64,000 nucleotides of DNA from JBFMHP01 sp040752855 (GTDB lineage Bacteria > Pseudomonadota > Gammaproteobacteria > RBG-16-57-12): positions 50,312 to 114,311 of the forward strand of contig JBFMHP010000006.1 in the NCBI GenBank assembly GCA_040752855.1, in the 5' to 3' direction. Shown here in pieces: positions 26,704 through 35,948 of the stretch. The notes below the pieces were generated by a model that was not told the origin of the DNA, ran no database searches, and saw only the letters and a list, made by a program, of their open reading frames with translations. Each line of letters opens with the position of its first letter. The first letter of the stretch is position 1. A program made the translations under genes and the position numbers.

Positions 26704-26728
26704 GGCCGCGCACGCGAACTGCGCGGCC
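26704..26728 (+). promoter_or_regulatory. Intercistronic hairpin
   Basis: 9-bp GC stem GGCCGCGCA / TGCGCGGCC, loop CGCGAAC, between imelysin and DUF1111 genes, without T-run. May protect the upstream mRNA or attenuate readthrough. Confidence 0.45.
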
Positions 26729-26746
26729 GGCCATGCAGATTGATGT

Positions 26747-28174
26747 ATGAGAAACACTCGCCCGAGTCCTCTGATCGCCCTCCTGTTACTGACGCCCATT
26801 TCGCTCGCGCACGCGCAGCCAGGCGAACACTATCCAGGCGGTGCCACCTCCCATCTCAAAGCCCTCGACCAGAACGCGTTCTCCCATCCCTCGTCGAATA
26901 TGAGTCTGGAACGCCAAATGGACTTCAAGCTCGGCAACGGTTTCTTCAAACGCCTGTGGGTCAGCGCGCCCGCCTCCACCCAGGCAGCGGACGGGCTTGG
27001 CCCGCTCTACAACGCGCGCAGCTGTGAACGCTGTCATCGCAACGATGGGCGCGGCCGTCCAAGTCAAGGAAGCGAACATTCAGTCTCGATGATCCTGCGC
27101 CTGAGCATTCCCGCGCAAACCGCCGAACAGCAACGCCTGCTCGATGCGCATCGCGCGACGACAATCCCTGAGCCCACTTACGGTGCGCAGCTGCAAGAAC
27201 TGGCCACGCCAGGTCAAACCGCCGAAGGCCGCGTGCGTATCGACTACGAAGAGATCCCCATCAATCTGAACGACGGCAGCACCGTCACGCTGCGCAAACC
27301 AACGTATCACATCACCGAACTGGGTTATGGACCCTTGCATCCGCAGACCCTGCTATCGCCGCGCATCGCACCACCGATGATCGGCCTGGGACTGCTCGAG
27401 GCCATCGCCGAGGAAGATATCCTCGCGCTGGCCGATCCCGACGACCGCAACGGCGACGGCATCTCCGGCAAACCGAATCGCGTCTGGAGTGCCGAGCGCC
27501 AGCAGGTAATGCTGGGACGCTTCGGCTGGAAGGCCGGATCGCCCAACCTCGCCGAGCAAGTCCAGGCCGCCTTTGCCAACGACATCGGCATCTCCGCGCC
27601 GCTACATCCCGGCGGCTCGGGCGACTGCACCGTGCAACAAAAAAAATGTCTGGACGCACCCAGCGGCAACAGTCCTCAATACGAGAATCTGGAGGCCCCG
27701 CGCCTGGTCACCGATCTGGTGGCCTTCTACGCGCGCAATCTCGCCGTGCCCGCACGGCGCGGCCACGATGATCCCAAGGTGCTGGCTGGAAAAAAACTCT
27801 TCCATGAAAGCGGCTGCGCCGCCTGTCATACACCGCGCCACATCACACGCACGGTTGAGCACATGCCGGAACAGTCGCAACAGGAGATCTGGCCCTACAC
27901 CGATCTGCTGCTGCACGACATGGGTGAAGAGCTGGCCGATCACCGCCCGGAAGGCGCGGCCGATGGCCGCGAATGGCGCACACCACCGCTGTGGGGCATC
28001 GGGCTCAACGAAGTGGTCAACGGCAACGGATTTTATCTGCACGACGGCCGCGCCCGCACGCTACTCGAGGCCATCCTGTGGCACGGCGGCGAGGCGCAAC
28101 GCGCGCGCGACGCGGTCGTTCACATGACATCGCCGGATCGTGCTAACCTGCTCGCATTCATCAACTCCTTGTAA
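26747..28174 (+). CDS. DUF1111 dihaem c-type protein (thiol oxidoreductase-like)
   Basis: 475 residues with signal peptide ending AHA. Two haem c motifs, CERCH (93-97) and CAACH (357-361), place it with the DUF1111 family, distantly related to dihaem peroxidases. The DDRNGDGISGKPNRVW segment is a typical Ca-like loop. In iron-regulated clusters it accompanies imelysins and may handle electrons for iron reduction or oxidation in the periplasm (inference). Confidence 0.9.
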   Translation: MRNTRPSPLIALLLLTPISLAHAQPGEHYPGGATSHLKALDQNAFSHPSSNMSLERQMDFKLGNGFFKRLWVSAPASTQAADGLGPLYNARSCERCHRNDGRGRPSQGSEHSVSMILRLSIPAQTAEQQRLLDAHRATTIPEPTYGAQLQELATPGQTAEGRVRIDYEEIPINLNDGSTVTLRKPTYHITELGYGPLHPQTLLSPRIAPPMIGLGLLEAIAEEDILALADPDDRNGDGISGKPNRVWSAERQQVMLGRFGWKAGSPNLAEQVQAAFANDIGISAPLHPGGSGDCTVQQKKCLDAPSGNSPQYENLEAPRLVTDLVAFYARNLAVPARRGHDDPKVLAGKKLFHESGCAACHTPRHITRTVEHMPEQSQQEIWPYTDLLLHDMGEELADHRPEGAADGREWRTPPLWGIGLNEVVNGNGFYLHDGRARTLLEAILWHGGEAQRARDAVVHMTSPDRANLLAFINSL

Positions 28175-28189
28175 GGCACCACGCGCACA

Positions 28190-29317
28190 ATGAAGAACTC
28201 TGCCCTGCTACTCACACTCACCGCCACCCTGCTCGCCGCCTGCACGACTGCTCCGACTACGCCACCGGATCCACCTGTGACTTGGCAGTCGATCAATCGC
28301 GCCATCGTCGTACAGCACATCATCCCGCGTTATCGGCAACTCGCCGATGCCAGCCGCGTGCTGGAACAAGAGGCGCACGCCATGTGCACAGCACCCGATG
28401 CCGCGCGTCTCGAATCGCTGCGCGCCGGTTTCAACACAACCATGGATGCCTGGATGGGCATCCAACACATCCGCAACGGTCCGGTGGAGCTCTTCACGCG
28501 TTACCATCGCTTTGAACTCTGGCCGGACAAGCACAACACCGGTCCCAAGCAACTCGGCGCACTGCTCGCGGCGGAAGATGCCACGGCACTGGAGCCGGAG
28601 AATTTCGCGCACAGTAGTGTGGCCGTACAAGGGCTCACCGCGCTCGAGCGGCTGCTATTTGATGAGGACACAAGTCCCAGTAGCTTCGGCACGCCAGGCG
28701 CGCCGAACTATCGCTGCCGCGTGATCGAAGCCATCGCCCACAACCTCGCGACGATGTCCACGGACCTGGTCGAAGACTGGAATCCCGAAGAACCGCCGTA
28801 CGCCATGCTGTTCATCTCCACCAGCCAGCACCTCGATGAGCAACCGAGCAACCAGGAACTCGAGGCCAAGCGCGAGGTCAGCGCCACGTTCTTCAACAAT
28901 ATGAACACCCAGGTGCAATCGATCATCGATCAGAAGATGCTGCGCGCGATGGGAGAACGCGCCGAGGACGCCAAGCCGCGCATGGCGGAATCCTGGCGCA
29001 GCCACCGTTCACTGCGCAACATCACGCTGAATCTCCATGCAGTGCAGTCGATCTACGAGACCGGCTTCGCCCCGCTGCTGCGCAGCAAGCAGGATGGCGC
29101 GGACCTGGACAAGAAGATTGCAGCGGCATTTCAAGCGAGCCTCAGCGCCGCAGCCGCCATCGCACCCGGCGCGGGCGATGTATTCGAAGACGCAAACAAT
29201 CGCGCGGGACTGGAAAAATTGCTGTCTGCCAATCGCGCGCTGCTCAGCCTGTTGACCGGCCCCCTGCCGCAGGCGCTCGACATCCCCTTCAGCTTTAACG
29301 CACTGGACGGAGATTGA
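28190..29317 (+). CDS. Second imelysin-family protein, lipoprotein
   Basis: 375 residues with lipobox LLAAC. The GxHxxE His is missing: the equivalent segment reads GLTALERLLFDED, as in the second imelysin of such clusters. FNTTMDAWMGIQHIRNGPVE and FELWPDKH are family-typical. 15 bases after the DUF1111 gene and 1 base before the next start, so tightly coupled. Confidence 0.88.
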   Translation: MKNSALLLTLTATLLAACTTAPTTPPDPPVTWQSINRAIVVQHIIPRYRQLADASRVLEQEAHAMCTAPDAARLESLRAGFNTTMDAWMGIQHIRNGPVELFTRYHRFELWPDKHNTGPKQLGALLAAEDATALEPENFAHSSVAVQGLTALERLLFDEDTSPSSFGTPGAPNYRCRVIEAIAHNLATMSTDLVEDWNPEEPPYAMLFISTSQHLDEQPSNQELEAKREVSATFFNNMNTQVQSIIDQKMLRAMGERAEDAKPRMAESWRSHRSLRNITLNLHAVQSIYETGFAPLLRSKQDGADLDKKIAAAFQASLSAAAAIAPGAGDVFEDANNRAGLEKLLSANRALLSLLTGPLPQALDIPFSFNALDGD

Positions 29318-29318
29318 G

Positions 29319-30449
29319 ATGCAGTGCACCCGTCGGCAATTCCTCGCGACCCTCGCCTGCACCGCTGTGGCAACAACGCTGCCGGGCTGCGCCACACCAC
29401 TCGCACTCTCTGCGCGCAGCACGCGCACCCGCTACTTGAGCGCACGCAGCAGCAGCGATGGCCGATATTTCCTGAGCGGTTTCGACGAGGCCGGCGCGTG
29501 TCGGTTCGACATCCCGTTGCCCGAGCGCGGACACGCCGTCGCCCTGCATCCCGAACATCATCACGTGGCGGTAGTGGCACGGCGGCCGGGGCAATTCCTG
29601 CTGGTGGCGGATTTGGAAAGCGGCGCGGTGCTGCATCGTCTGCACAGCGAAGCGCAACGTCATTTCTTCGGCCACGGCGTGTATTCACCCGATGGGCGCT
29701 GGTTTTACACCACGGAAAACGATATCGAGAGCGGCAACGGCCTCGTCGTTGTGCGCGATGTGCACAATGACTATCGCGTGGCGCGGGAATTCTCTTCGCA
29801 CGGCATCGGGCCGCATGAATTGGCCTGGCTCAGCGACGGCCTGACCCTTGCGATCGCCAACGGCGGGATCGATACCCGCCCCGAGACGGGGCGCACCATG
29901 CTCAATCTCGACCACATGGCCCCCTCGCTGGTCTATGTCGATGCAGGCTCCGGAAAACTGCTGGAACAACACACGCTCGATGCCGCGCTGCACCAAAACA
30001 GCATCCGTCATTTCGCCGTAGCCAATAATGACCTGCTCTGCTTTGCCATGCAGTATCAAGGCGATCCCAACGATCTGCCGCCCTTGATCGGCCTGCACCG
30101 CCGCGGCGGCGCGATCCGTCTGCTGCAGGCACCCGACGCGGTGCATCGCCAGATGGTCAATTACTGCGGCAGCGTCTGCGTCGACAGTTCCGGACAGTGG
30201 TTCGCCGTCTCTTCACCGAAAGGCAATGTGGTGACCTTTTGGTCAGGAAAAGACGGTGAATACGCCGGCAAGGCCGAGATTCCCGATGGTTGCGGTATCG
30301 CCGCAGGCAACCAGCCCGGTGAATTTATTCTGAGCAGCGGACTCGGCGGCCTGTATCGCCATCAAGTCGCGGATGGGCGCACGCGATCGTTCGATCATTC
30401 CGATCGCGACACCCGCTGGGACAATCACATGACGCGCCTCGCGCTTTAA
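29319..30449 (+). CDS. DUF1513 family protein, Tat-type signal
   Basis: 376 residues. N-terminus TRRQFLATLACTAV with an LPGC lipobox-like Cys suggests Tat export and lipidation. The body looks like a beta-propeller: repeated FSPDGRWFYTTEND, GIGPHELAWLSDG, QNSIRHFAV and YCGSVCVDSSGQWFAVSSPKG. DUF1513 is a standard partner of imelysin and DUF1111 in Fur-controlled loci. Role unknown. Confidence 0.87.
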   Translation: MQCTRRQFLATLACTAVATTLPGCATPLALSARSTRTRYLSARSSSDGRYFLSGFDEAGACRFDIPLPERGHAVALHPEHHHVAVVARRPGQFLLVADLESGAVLHRLHSEAQRHFFGHGVYSPDGRWFYTTENDIESGNGLVVVRDVHNDYRVAREFSSHGIGPHELAWLSDGLTLAIANGGIDTRPETGRTMLNLDHMAPSLVYVDAGSGKLLEQHTLDAALHQNSIRHFAVANNDLLCFAMQYQGDPNDLPPLIGLHRRGGAIRLLQAPDAVHRQMVNYCGSVCVDSSGQWFAVSSPKGNVVTFWSGKDGEYAGKAEIPDGCGIAAGNQPGEFILSSGLGGLYRHQVADGRTRSFDHSDRDTRWDNHMTRLAL

Positions 30450-30463
30450 TGAGGACACTTTAG

Positions 30464-31846
30464 ATGAGTTTGAATCGCCGCGAATTCCTGTGCAATCTCG
30501 CCTATCTCGGCGCCGCCGCCGGCCTGCCGGCGCTCTCCGGCTGCACCTTGCTGCGCGCCCAGGACGAACCCGGCTTCGACTACGTGCTCACCGCGGTGGC
30601 CGCGCCGGTGGAATTGATGCAGGGGAAACACACACCCGCACTCACCTTCAACGGCATCGCGCCCGCCCCGGTCTTGCGCGCGCGCCAAGGCCAACGACTG
30701 CGCGTGAAACTCATCAATCAGCTCGACCAGGAAACCACCATCCACTGGCACGGCGTGCGTGTGCCCAATGCCATGGATGGCGTTCCCTTCCTCACCCAGG
30801 ACCCGGTGCGTCCCGGTAAAAGTTTTGTGTACGAATTCATCACGCCCGATGCCGGCACCTTCTGGTATCACCCACATATCAACAGCATCGAGCAATTGAG
30901 CAAGGGCATGGTGGGGCTGTTGATCGTCGAGGAGCGCGAACCGCTGGCCTTCGATGCCGATCTGCCTCTCGTGCTGAAAAAATGGCGTTTGGATGACGAC
31001 GGGCAGTTCCTGCCACTCTCCACCCCACGCAACAGCGCGCGCATGGGCACGCCCGGCACCTGGCAGACGGTCAACGAACAACACGATCCGGTGCTGCCGA
31101 TTCCGGCAGGCGGCGCGATACGCCTGCGCCTGGCCAATCTCGACAACACCGTACACTACGACCTGTGGCTCGAATATCCGCGCATAAAGCATCTCGCCTA
31201 CGACGGCATGCCGCTGCATCCGCCACGCGACCAGGAAGACTACGAACTCGGCCCCGGCATGCGCCTGGATCTCGGCTTTATTGCGCCCAGCGAAGTCGGT
31301 GCGGACATCGTCCTGTACCACCGGCGCGGCGACCGGCGCGAACAACTTTGCACCCTGCGCACCGTTCCGGCGCAACACACCGCACGCAGTGTGTTACCGA
31401 CACTGCCGCCCAATCCCATCGCCCTGCCGGACACCGCCAACGCCGAAACCCTGCGTTTTACCTTCGACTGGAGCGGCGCGATCGCACCGCTGGGCGATGA
31501 CGAGCATCCCAGCTTCTGGGCGATCAACAAGATCCCCTGGCCCGGCCACTCCAACGCGCACCTGCCCCCGCCGCTTGCCAAACTCGAACGCGGCCGCAGC
31601 TACATCTTCGAACTGGTCAACACCAGCCAATACATGCACCCGATTCATTTGCACGGCGTGGTGTTCACAGTACTCGAGGCCAGCAAGCGCGACATCCGTC
31701 CGTATCATGCCGACACCGTGATGCTCGGCAAATACGAAACCATCCGCATCGCCTTCGTCGCCGACAATCCCGGCCGTTGGATGTACCACTGTCACCTCAT
31801 CGAGCACATGCACACCGGACTGATGGGATACTTCGAGATTGTGTAG
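30464..31846 (+). CDS. Multicopper oxidase, Tat-exported
   Basis: 460 residues. Tat signal NRREFLCNLAYLGAAAGL. Copper motifs: HWHG (94-97), WYHPH (134-138), HPIHLHG and HCHLIEHMHTGL near the C-terminus. In the type-1 site, the axial position after H448-x4 is Leu453, where CueO has Met, so a higher-potential, laccase-like site is predicted. Fifth gene of the Fur-box operon (14 bases after DUF1513). A ferroxidase role in iron uptake is inferred from context; laccase or copper detoxification are alternatives. Confidence 0.92.
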   Translation: MSLNRREFLCNLAYLGAAAGLPALSGCTLLRAQDEPGFDYVLTAVAAPVELMQGKHTPALTFNGIAPAPVLRARQGQRLRVKLINQLDQETTIHWHGVRVPNAMDGVPFLTQDPVRPGKSFVYEFITPDAGTFWYHPHINSIEQLSKGMVGLLIVEEREPLAFDADLPLVLKKWRLDDDGQFLPLSTPRNSARMGTPGTWQTVNEQHDPVLPIPAGGAIRLRLANLDNTVHYDLWLEYPRIKHLAYDGMPLHPPRDQEDYELGPGMRLDLGFIAPSEVGADIVLYHRRGDRREQLCTLRTVPAQHTARSVLPTLPPNPIALPDTANAETLRFTFDWSGAIAPLGDDEHPSFWAINKIPWPGHSNAHLPPPLAKLERGRSYIFELVNTSQYMHPIHLHGVVFTVLEASKRDIRPYHADTVMLGKYETIRIAFVADNPGRWMYHCHLIEHMHTGLMGYFEIV

Positions 31847-31848
31847 GA

Positions 31849-31896
31849 GCCATCTTCAGATGGCGACCAGGATTGTGGTGCATGGATGCAACCTAC
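31849..31896. repeat. Small hairpin plus decayed GTAGGTTGCATCC repeat
   Basis: GCCATCTTCAGATGGC (31849-31864) is a perfect short hairpin after the oxidase stop. Bases 31876-31896 match the arm of the 7183-7259 repeat with one deletion and one substitution. Confidence 0.55.
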
Positions 31897-31901
31897 TCGG
31901 C

Positions 31902-32402
31902 TCAAGTCTGATGCGGACCAGATGAACTGGCGTGACGGCTATCGCTGTCTCGAATCAACCAATACACACCGGCGAGCGCAAATATCGTCAACGCAAGCGC
32001 GGCAATGGTTGGTGCATCGGTCTGCGCGGTATCGAGAATGATGAACTTGCGCGCCAGCGCCAGGATGGCGATGAAGACCACGGTTTTCACCTGAATGATA
32101 CTCTCCCGGCGGGCCACCACCCGCATGATCGAGTGCTTGAATTCCATCGCAATCAACAGCGTCATGATCGCGCCGAACACCGCTTGGAACACCTGATGAT
32201 CGAGCGGATCCAACATCCCGTTCAATAACATATTCCAAACCTTGGCGACCAACTCGAACATTGCAATCACGACCACCACCGAGATGACGAAGGACAGAAT
32301 CATCGCCACCACCTGCTCGAAGCGCTCGTATAAATTCATTCGCGGCCAGTGCTCGCGGGTTTCCTGAAAATAATTCTTGAGGAATGCGTCTTCTTTGCTC
32401 AT
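31902..32402 (-). CDS. PsiE-like membrane protein
   Basis: 166 residues, four membrane segments (about 31-53, 73-95, 105-122, 133-150). FKHSIMRVVARRESIIQVKTVVFIAILALARKFI is characteristic of the phosphate-starvation-inducible PsiE family. Function unknown. Convergent with the iron operon. Confidence 0.8.
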   Translation of the reverse strand: MSKEDAFLKNYFQETREHWPRMNLYERFEQVVAMILSFVISVVVVIAMFELVAKVWNMLLNGMLDPLDHQVFQAVFGAIMTLLIAMEFKHSIMRVVARRESIIQVKTVVFIAILALARKFIILDTAQTDAPTIAALALTIFALAGVYWLIRDSDSRHASSSGPHQT

Positions 32403-32653
32403 AAACCACCACCGTCAAGCTTGGATTGAACGCAAGAGAATCTCGGTTTTTCGACGAGTCGGACGAACGATCTCCGGCCGACGCAGCACAGTGGATACTA
32501 TGGCCAGGCAGCAAATTTTCAAGAGACACTGAACGAAGGAAAACAGGGCTTCAACTTTCTATTCGGCGTGTAGGGCGCAGCCGCGTAGGGTGCATTCCAT
32601 GCACCAAAATCCTGCAAGAATCCGCGCATGATTTTTTTAAAGCTTTCAGGATA
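32403..32653. other. Intergenic region with single GTAGGGTGCA repeat arm
   Basis: 251 bases upstream of the PsiE-like gene. Bases 32585-32606 equal 22 bases of the left arm at 7183-7206. No gene seen. Confidence 0.6.
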
Positions 32654-33028
32654 TCAGCGCCGACGTCGCACAATGATCTCGAAGCGCCCTCGCGGACCAA
32701 TGAAGGCTGACGCCAGCCACCCGGTTACGCTCACCACAAGCGATCCAAGCACCGCCGCCCAGAAGCCGGAGATGCTAAAGTCGTCGAACATCCATGCTAC
32801 AAGTCCCAGCATCGCCGCGTTGATCACCAACAGGAATAGTCCGAGCGTGAGAATGGTCACGGGAAGCGTGAGGAGAACGATGATCGGCCGCACGATCGCA
32901 TTCACGATCCCCAATAGCAGCGCAGCCCCCAGCAACGTCCACGGGCCCTCGACGTGGATGCCGCGCACCCATTCCGACGCCACCCACAGACCGAGTGCGA
33001 CGATAAGTATCCGTAATATAAACCCCAT
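32654..33028 (-). CDS. Phage-holin superfamily IV membrane protein (YvlD-like)
   Basis: 124 residues, four membrane segments. ILIVALGLWVASEWVRGI, LLLGIVNAIVRPIIVLLTLPVTILTLGLFLLVINA and WLASAFIGP are typical of the small YvlD-like family. Start at 33028 (MGFILRILI) with AGGG upstream; an upstream in-frame start adds a non-membrane stretch. Function unknown; not evidence of a prophage. Confidence 0.85.
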   Translation of the reverse strand: MGFILRILIVALGLWVASEWVRGIHVEGPWTLLGAALLLGIVNAIVRPIIVLLTLPVTILTLGLFLLVINAAMLGLVAWMFDDFSISGFWAAVLGSLVVSVTGWLASAFIGPRGRFEIIVRRRR

Positions 33029-33129
33029 AGCCCTGACCCTAACATTGAACACAACCGAATAATACAACCCCATAACCTGGACGGGGCGAAGCGAGACTTT
33101 GGCTCCGCCCTGCCAAGGATTCTGCCACT

Positions 33130-34218
33130 TCAACCCATTTTATCGCTGAGCGCGATCACGGATTGCAGTGATGCCTCAAGCTGATCGCGCGTGGCGGCGC
33201 GCACGGTGACATGCCCGACCTTGCGGCCGGGGCGGTCGGCCTTGCCGTAGTGATGCAGGTGGGTGTTGGGGATGGCGAAAACTTCGGCGGCGGTAGGCAT
33301 ACGGCCGATGAAGTTAACCATGGCGCTGTGCCCGACCGTCTCGGTGGAGCCGAGCGTCAGGCCGAGGATGGCGCGCAGGTGATTTTCGAACTGGCTGGTC
33401 CCGGCACCTTCGATGGTCCAGTGGCCGGAGTTGTGGACGCGCGGGGCGATCTCATTGGCGAGCAGTCCGCCGTCGTGCACGAAAAACTCGAACGCCAGGA
33501 CGCCGACATATTCCAGCTCGTCCAACACGCGGCGGCTGTAGTCTTCCGCCTGTTGCTGCAAGGCGGCATTGGTGTACGGGCGCGCGACGCGCAGGATACC
33601 GTCGCGATGCACGTTTTCGCTGAGCGCATAGCACGCAACCGCCCCAGTGCGATCACGCGCCGCGATCATGGAGACCTCGCGCTCGAACGGCACGAAGCCC
33701 TCGGCCAGCAGCGGCTGCCCACCCAATTCGGCCCAGGCGGCTTCGATATCCGCCGCGCAGCGAATGACCTTCTGCCCCTTGCCGTCATAACCCAGGGTGC
33801 GGGTCTTGATCACCAAAGGCATGCCGATCGTGGCGATGGCCGCATCGAATTCCTCGCGCGAACCGATCGACGCGAACGGCGGCACCGGAATGCCCAAATC
33901 CCGGAACAAGGTCTTTTCGCGCAGGCGATCCTGCGCCACGAGGATGGCGCTGGGGCGCGGGAAGACATTATCGTAGCTTTCAAGATACCGCAGGGCAGCG
34001 GCGGGGATGTGTTCGAATTCAAAGGTAACGACGTCGCACTCGGCCGTCAGAGAGTCGAGCTGAGCCAATTCCTCATAGGGCGAGGCCACCTGCTCGGCGA
34101 CCGCGGCGGCGCAGGCCTCCCGCGCCGGGTCGATAAACGTGCAGGCCACCCCCAGAGGGTGGCCCGCCAGGGCGATCATGCGCGCCAGTTGCCCGCCGCC
34201 GAGGATGCCGACCTTCAT
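33130..34218 (-). CDS. purK: 5-(Carboxyamino)imidazole ribonucleotide synthase
   Basis: ATP-grasp enzyme of purine synthesis (AIR to N5-CAIR), partner of PurE. 362 residues. GILGGGQLARMI, TRTLGYDGKGQ, EGFVPFEREVS, EFFVHDGGLLANEIAPRVHNSGHWT are diagnostic. Overlaps the purE stop by 4 bases. Confidence 0.96.
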   Translation of the reverse strand: MKVGILGGGQLARMIALAGHPLGVACTFIDPAREACAAAVAEQVASPYEELAQLDSLTAECDVVTFEFEHIPAAALRYLESYDNVFPRPSAILVAQDRLREKTLFRDLGIPVPPFASIGSREEFDAAIATIGMPLVIKTRTLGYDGKGQKVIRCAADIEAAWAELGGQPLLAEGFVPFEREVSMIAARDRTGAVACYALSENVHRDGILRVARPYTNAALQQQAEDYSRRVLDELEYVGVLAFEFFVHDGGLLANEIAPRVHNSGHWTIEGAGTSQFENHLRAILGLTLGSTETVGHSAMVNFIGRMPTAAEVFAIPNTHLHHYGKADRPGRKVGHVTVRAATRDQLEASLQSVIALSDKMG

Positions 34219-34718
34219 CCGTTCACCCGCGGATCGGGGTTGGCCAGGACGGTATCGGTCTGGTTCTTGCGGAAGGCCTGCAGCGCGCGGCGGATCTCGG
34301 GATATTGGTTGCCGAGCATGGCGGCGGCAAGCAATGCGGCGTTGATCGCCCCGGCCTTGCCGATGGAAAGCGTGCCGACCGGGATGCCGCCGGGCATCTG
34401 GACGATGGACAGCAGGGAGTCCAAGCCGTTGAGGGTATGCGATTGCACCGGAACGCCCAGTACCGGCACCACCGTTTTGGCGGCCACCATGCCCGGCAGA
34501 TGCGCCGCGCCGCCGGCCCCGGCGATGATGACTTCGAGGCCGCGCGCCTCGGCCTGGGAGGCGTAATCGAACAGCAGATCGGGGGTGCGATGGGCGGACA
34601 CCACGCGGACTTCGTGCGGCACCCCCAGTTTCTCCAGAATTTCGGCACCATGGATCATGGTCGCCCAGTCAGACTGCGACCCCATGATCATACCTACCAA
34701 TGGCTTCGTTCCGCTCAT
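34215..34718 (-). CDS. purE: N5-CAIR mutase
   Basis: 167 residues. Class I PurE with GSQSDWATM near the N-terminus, SAHRTPDLLFDYA and GAGGAAHLPGMVAA. Converts N5-CAIR to CAIR after PurK. First gene of the purE-purK unit. Confidence 0.96.
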   Translation of the reverse strand: MSGTKPLVGMIMGSQSDWATMIHGAEILEKLGVPHEVRVVSAHRTPDLLFDYASQAEARGLEVIIAGAGGAAHLPGMVAAKTVVPVLGVPVQSHTLNGLDSLLSIVQMPGGIPVGTLSIGKAGAINAALLAAAMLGNQYPEIRRALQAFRKNQTDTVLANPDPRVNG

Positions 34719-34858
34719 GCTCGGCTCCGGAAAATGGAAGGCGCAATGGTATCAAACTACGGGATAACAACCAAGATCAAGGGGCTGCTCTGAGCTGCGA
34801 CCCCGATCACGGCGGCCGGGCCGCCCGGCTGGAGGTGACAGGGGGTTGGCGAGAAAAA

Positions 34859-34885
34859 AAGGGCGGCTCATTGCGAGACGCCCTT
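34859..34885 (-). terminator. Terminator of EF-hand gene
   Basis: AAGGGCG / CGCCCTT stem (34859-34865 and 34879-34885), followed on the minus strand by a run of seven T. It lies about 105 bases beyond the EF-hand stop. Confidence 0.7.
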
Positions 34886-34991
34886 CACCGTCCAGCGAGT
34901 TGCCTGCCACGAGGAATCGGGATTGCGCGGGGCACTCACGAGGACATCACAACAAAAAAATGATTTCGGGGCTTGCTGCTCCCCGAGATGC

Positions 34992-35267
34992 TTACTCGAC
35001 CTTCTCCAGATGAATGGACGCGAACTCGTCTTGATTCAGCTTTTTGTCCTTGTCGGCATCGGCGGCGCTGAAGTGCTCCATCACCTCTTTGTGTTTCTTG
35101 AGCTCCTCGACCGACAGATACCCATCTTTGTTGGCATCGATCTTGTCAAACGCCGGCAGTTCCTCGGAGTGCTTCAACTCCTTCATCGACTCCGCAGACG
35201 CCGCACCGGCCGCGCACAATGCAGCCATGGCCGCGATTGCAATAAATTGACCTTTGAAGTAACGCAT
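34992..35267 (-). CDS. Small exported EF-hand protein
   Basis: 91 residues. Signal peptide ending AASA. Two EF-hand loops, DANKDGYLSVEE (canonical) and DADKDKKLNQDE (canonical acidic positions, Lys at the Gly position). Likely periplasmic calcium binder. AGGAGAG lies before the ATG. Confidence 0.85.
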   Translation of the reverse strand: MRYFKGQFIAIAAMAALCAAGAASAESMKELKHSEELPAFDKIDANKDGYLSVEELKKHKEVMEHFSAADADKDKKLNQDEFASIHLEKVE

Positions 35268-35624
35268 AACTTATCTCTCCTGATTGCTGGGACATCGATT
35301 GCACTGTTGTGCCGTTTATCTTGCAAAAAGCCACGACGCGTATTCTCGTATCCTTTTCACATGAAAATATATAGATCACGCATGCCACCCTCGCCATGGA
35401 GACCGGCGCCGATTTTCGTGAATGGCTTCGCATAATCCGAATTTGGCGAATTTCCTTCCCTTACCGCCCTTAAACCTCGATTCATCGCATTGTTCGTTCG
35501 CAGTCGGCCGCTACCGGGAAAGCCGGGGCAAAATCCGACACAGGTGGATGCGGTACTATATAAACAGCCGCGGTAACGGTTATGATGGAATCATTCCCAC
35601 TCATTTCACGGGAGTGACTAGACG
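35268..35624. other. Intergenic region upstream of Cys-rich small gene
   Basis: 357 bases, divergent promoters expected. CACTC (35598-35602) can pair with GAGTG (35612-35616) over the SD of the next gene. Short frames in 35422-35703 have no support. Nothing else is assigned. Confidence 0.4.
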
Positions 35625-35813
35625 ATGGGCGGATGGGGCTGTCCCCACGAAGTCAACGGACGCTGCCAGCGGCTCAACGGCGCCACATGCCATCCCGGCA
35701 TGAAGGGCTGCGTATTGTTCGCCCGATTCCGGACCAGCACCGCGCACCAGAACGCCAAAACCAGCGAAAACGCCTCCACTCCCCCGCCGAACACACCGCC
35801 GGATCGAAAATAA
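35625..35813 (+). CDS. Cys-rich small protein, 62 aa
   Basis: MGGWGCPHEVNGRCQRLNGA followed by TCHPGMKGCVL: Cys at 6, 14, 22 and 29 (C-x7-C-x7-C-x6-C) plus His 8 and 23, a probable metal or Fe-S/zinc knuckle, then a Pro/Ser/Thr-rich tail. GGGAG 10 bases before the ATG. The N-terminal block looks strongly conserved in kind, and I recall similar small proteins upstream of MacAB-type operons, but this is not verified. Probably first gene of the exporter operon. Confidence 0.65.
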   Translation: MGGWGCPHEVNGRCQRLNGATCHPGMKGCVLFARFRTSTAHQNAKTSENASTPPPNTPPDRK

Positions 35814-35821
35814 CGACCTAT

Positions 35822-35857
35822 GTTTGGATGCGGTGAGGCGCAAGCCGCATCCTGCGC
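35822..35857. repeat. Palindromic repeat GGATGCGG...CCGCATCC
   Basis: GGATGCGG (35826-35833) pairs with CCGCATCC (35845-35852) around TGAGGCGCAAG, the architecture of widespread REP-like elements of the GTAGG-TGCG family. No T-run. Confidence 0.6.
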
Positions 35858-35948
35858 TTATACAAACCGGCGGGAAATGGTAATTTAGAAAAACAGCCAA
35901 ACGAAGATCGCCGATTACATCGCGATCGCCAATAATGAGCGCTTGACC

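Noticed and set aside
32654..33028. Prophage marker because of holin-like annotation
   Set aside because: YvlD-like proteins are ordinary chromosomal membrane proteins; no phage genes nearby.
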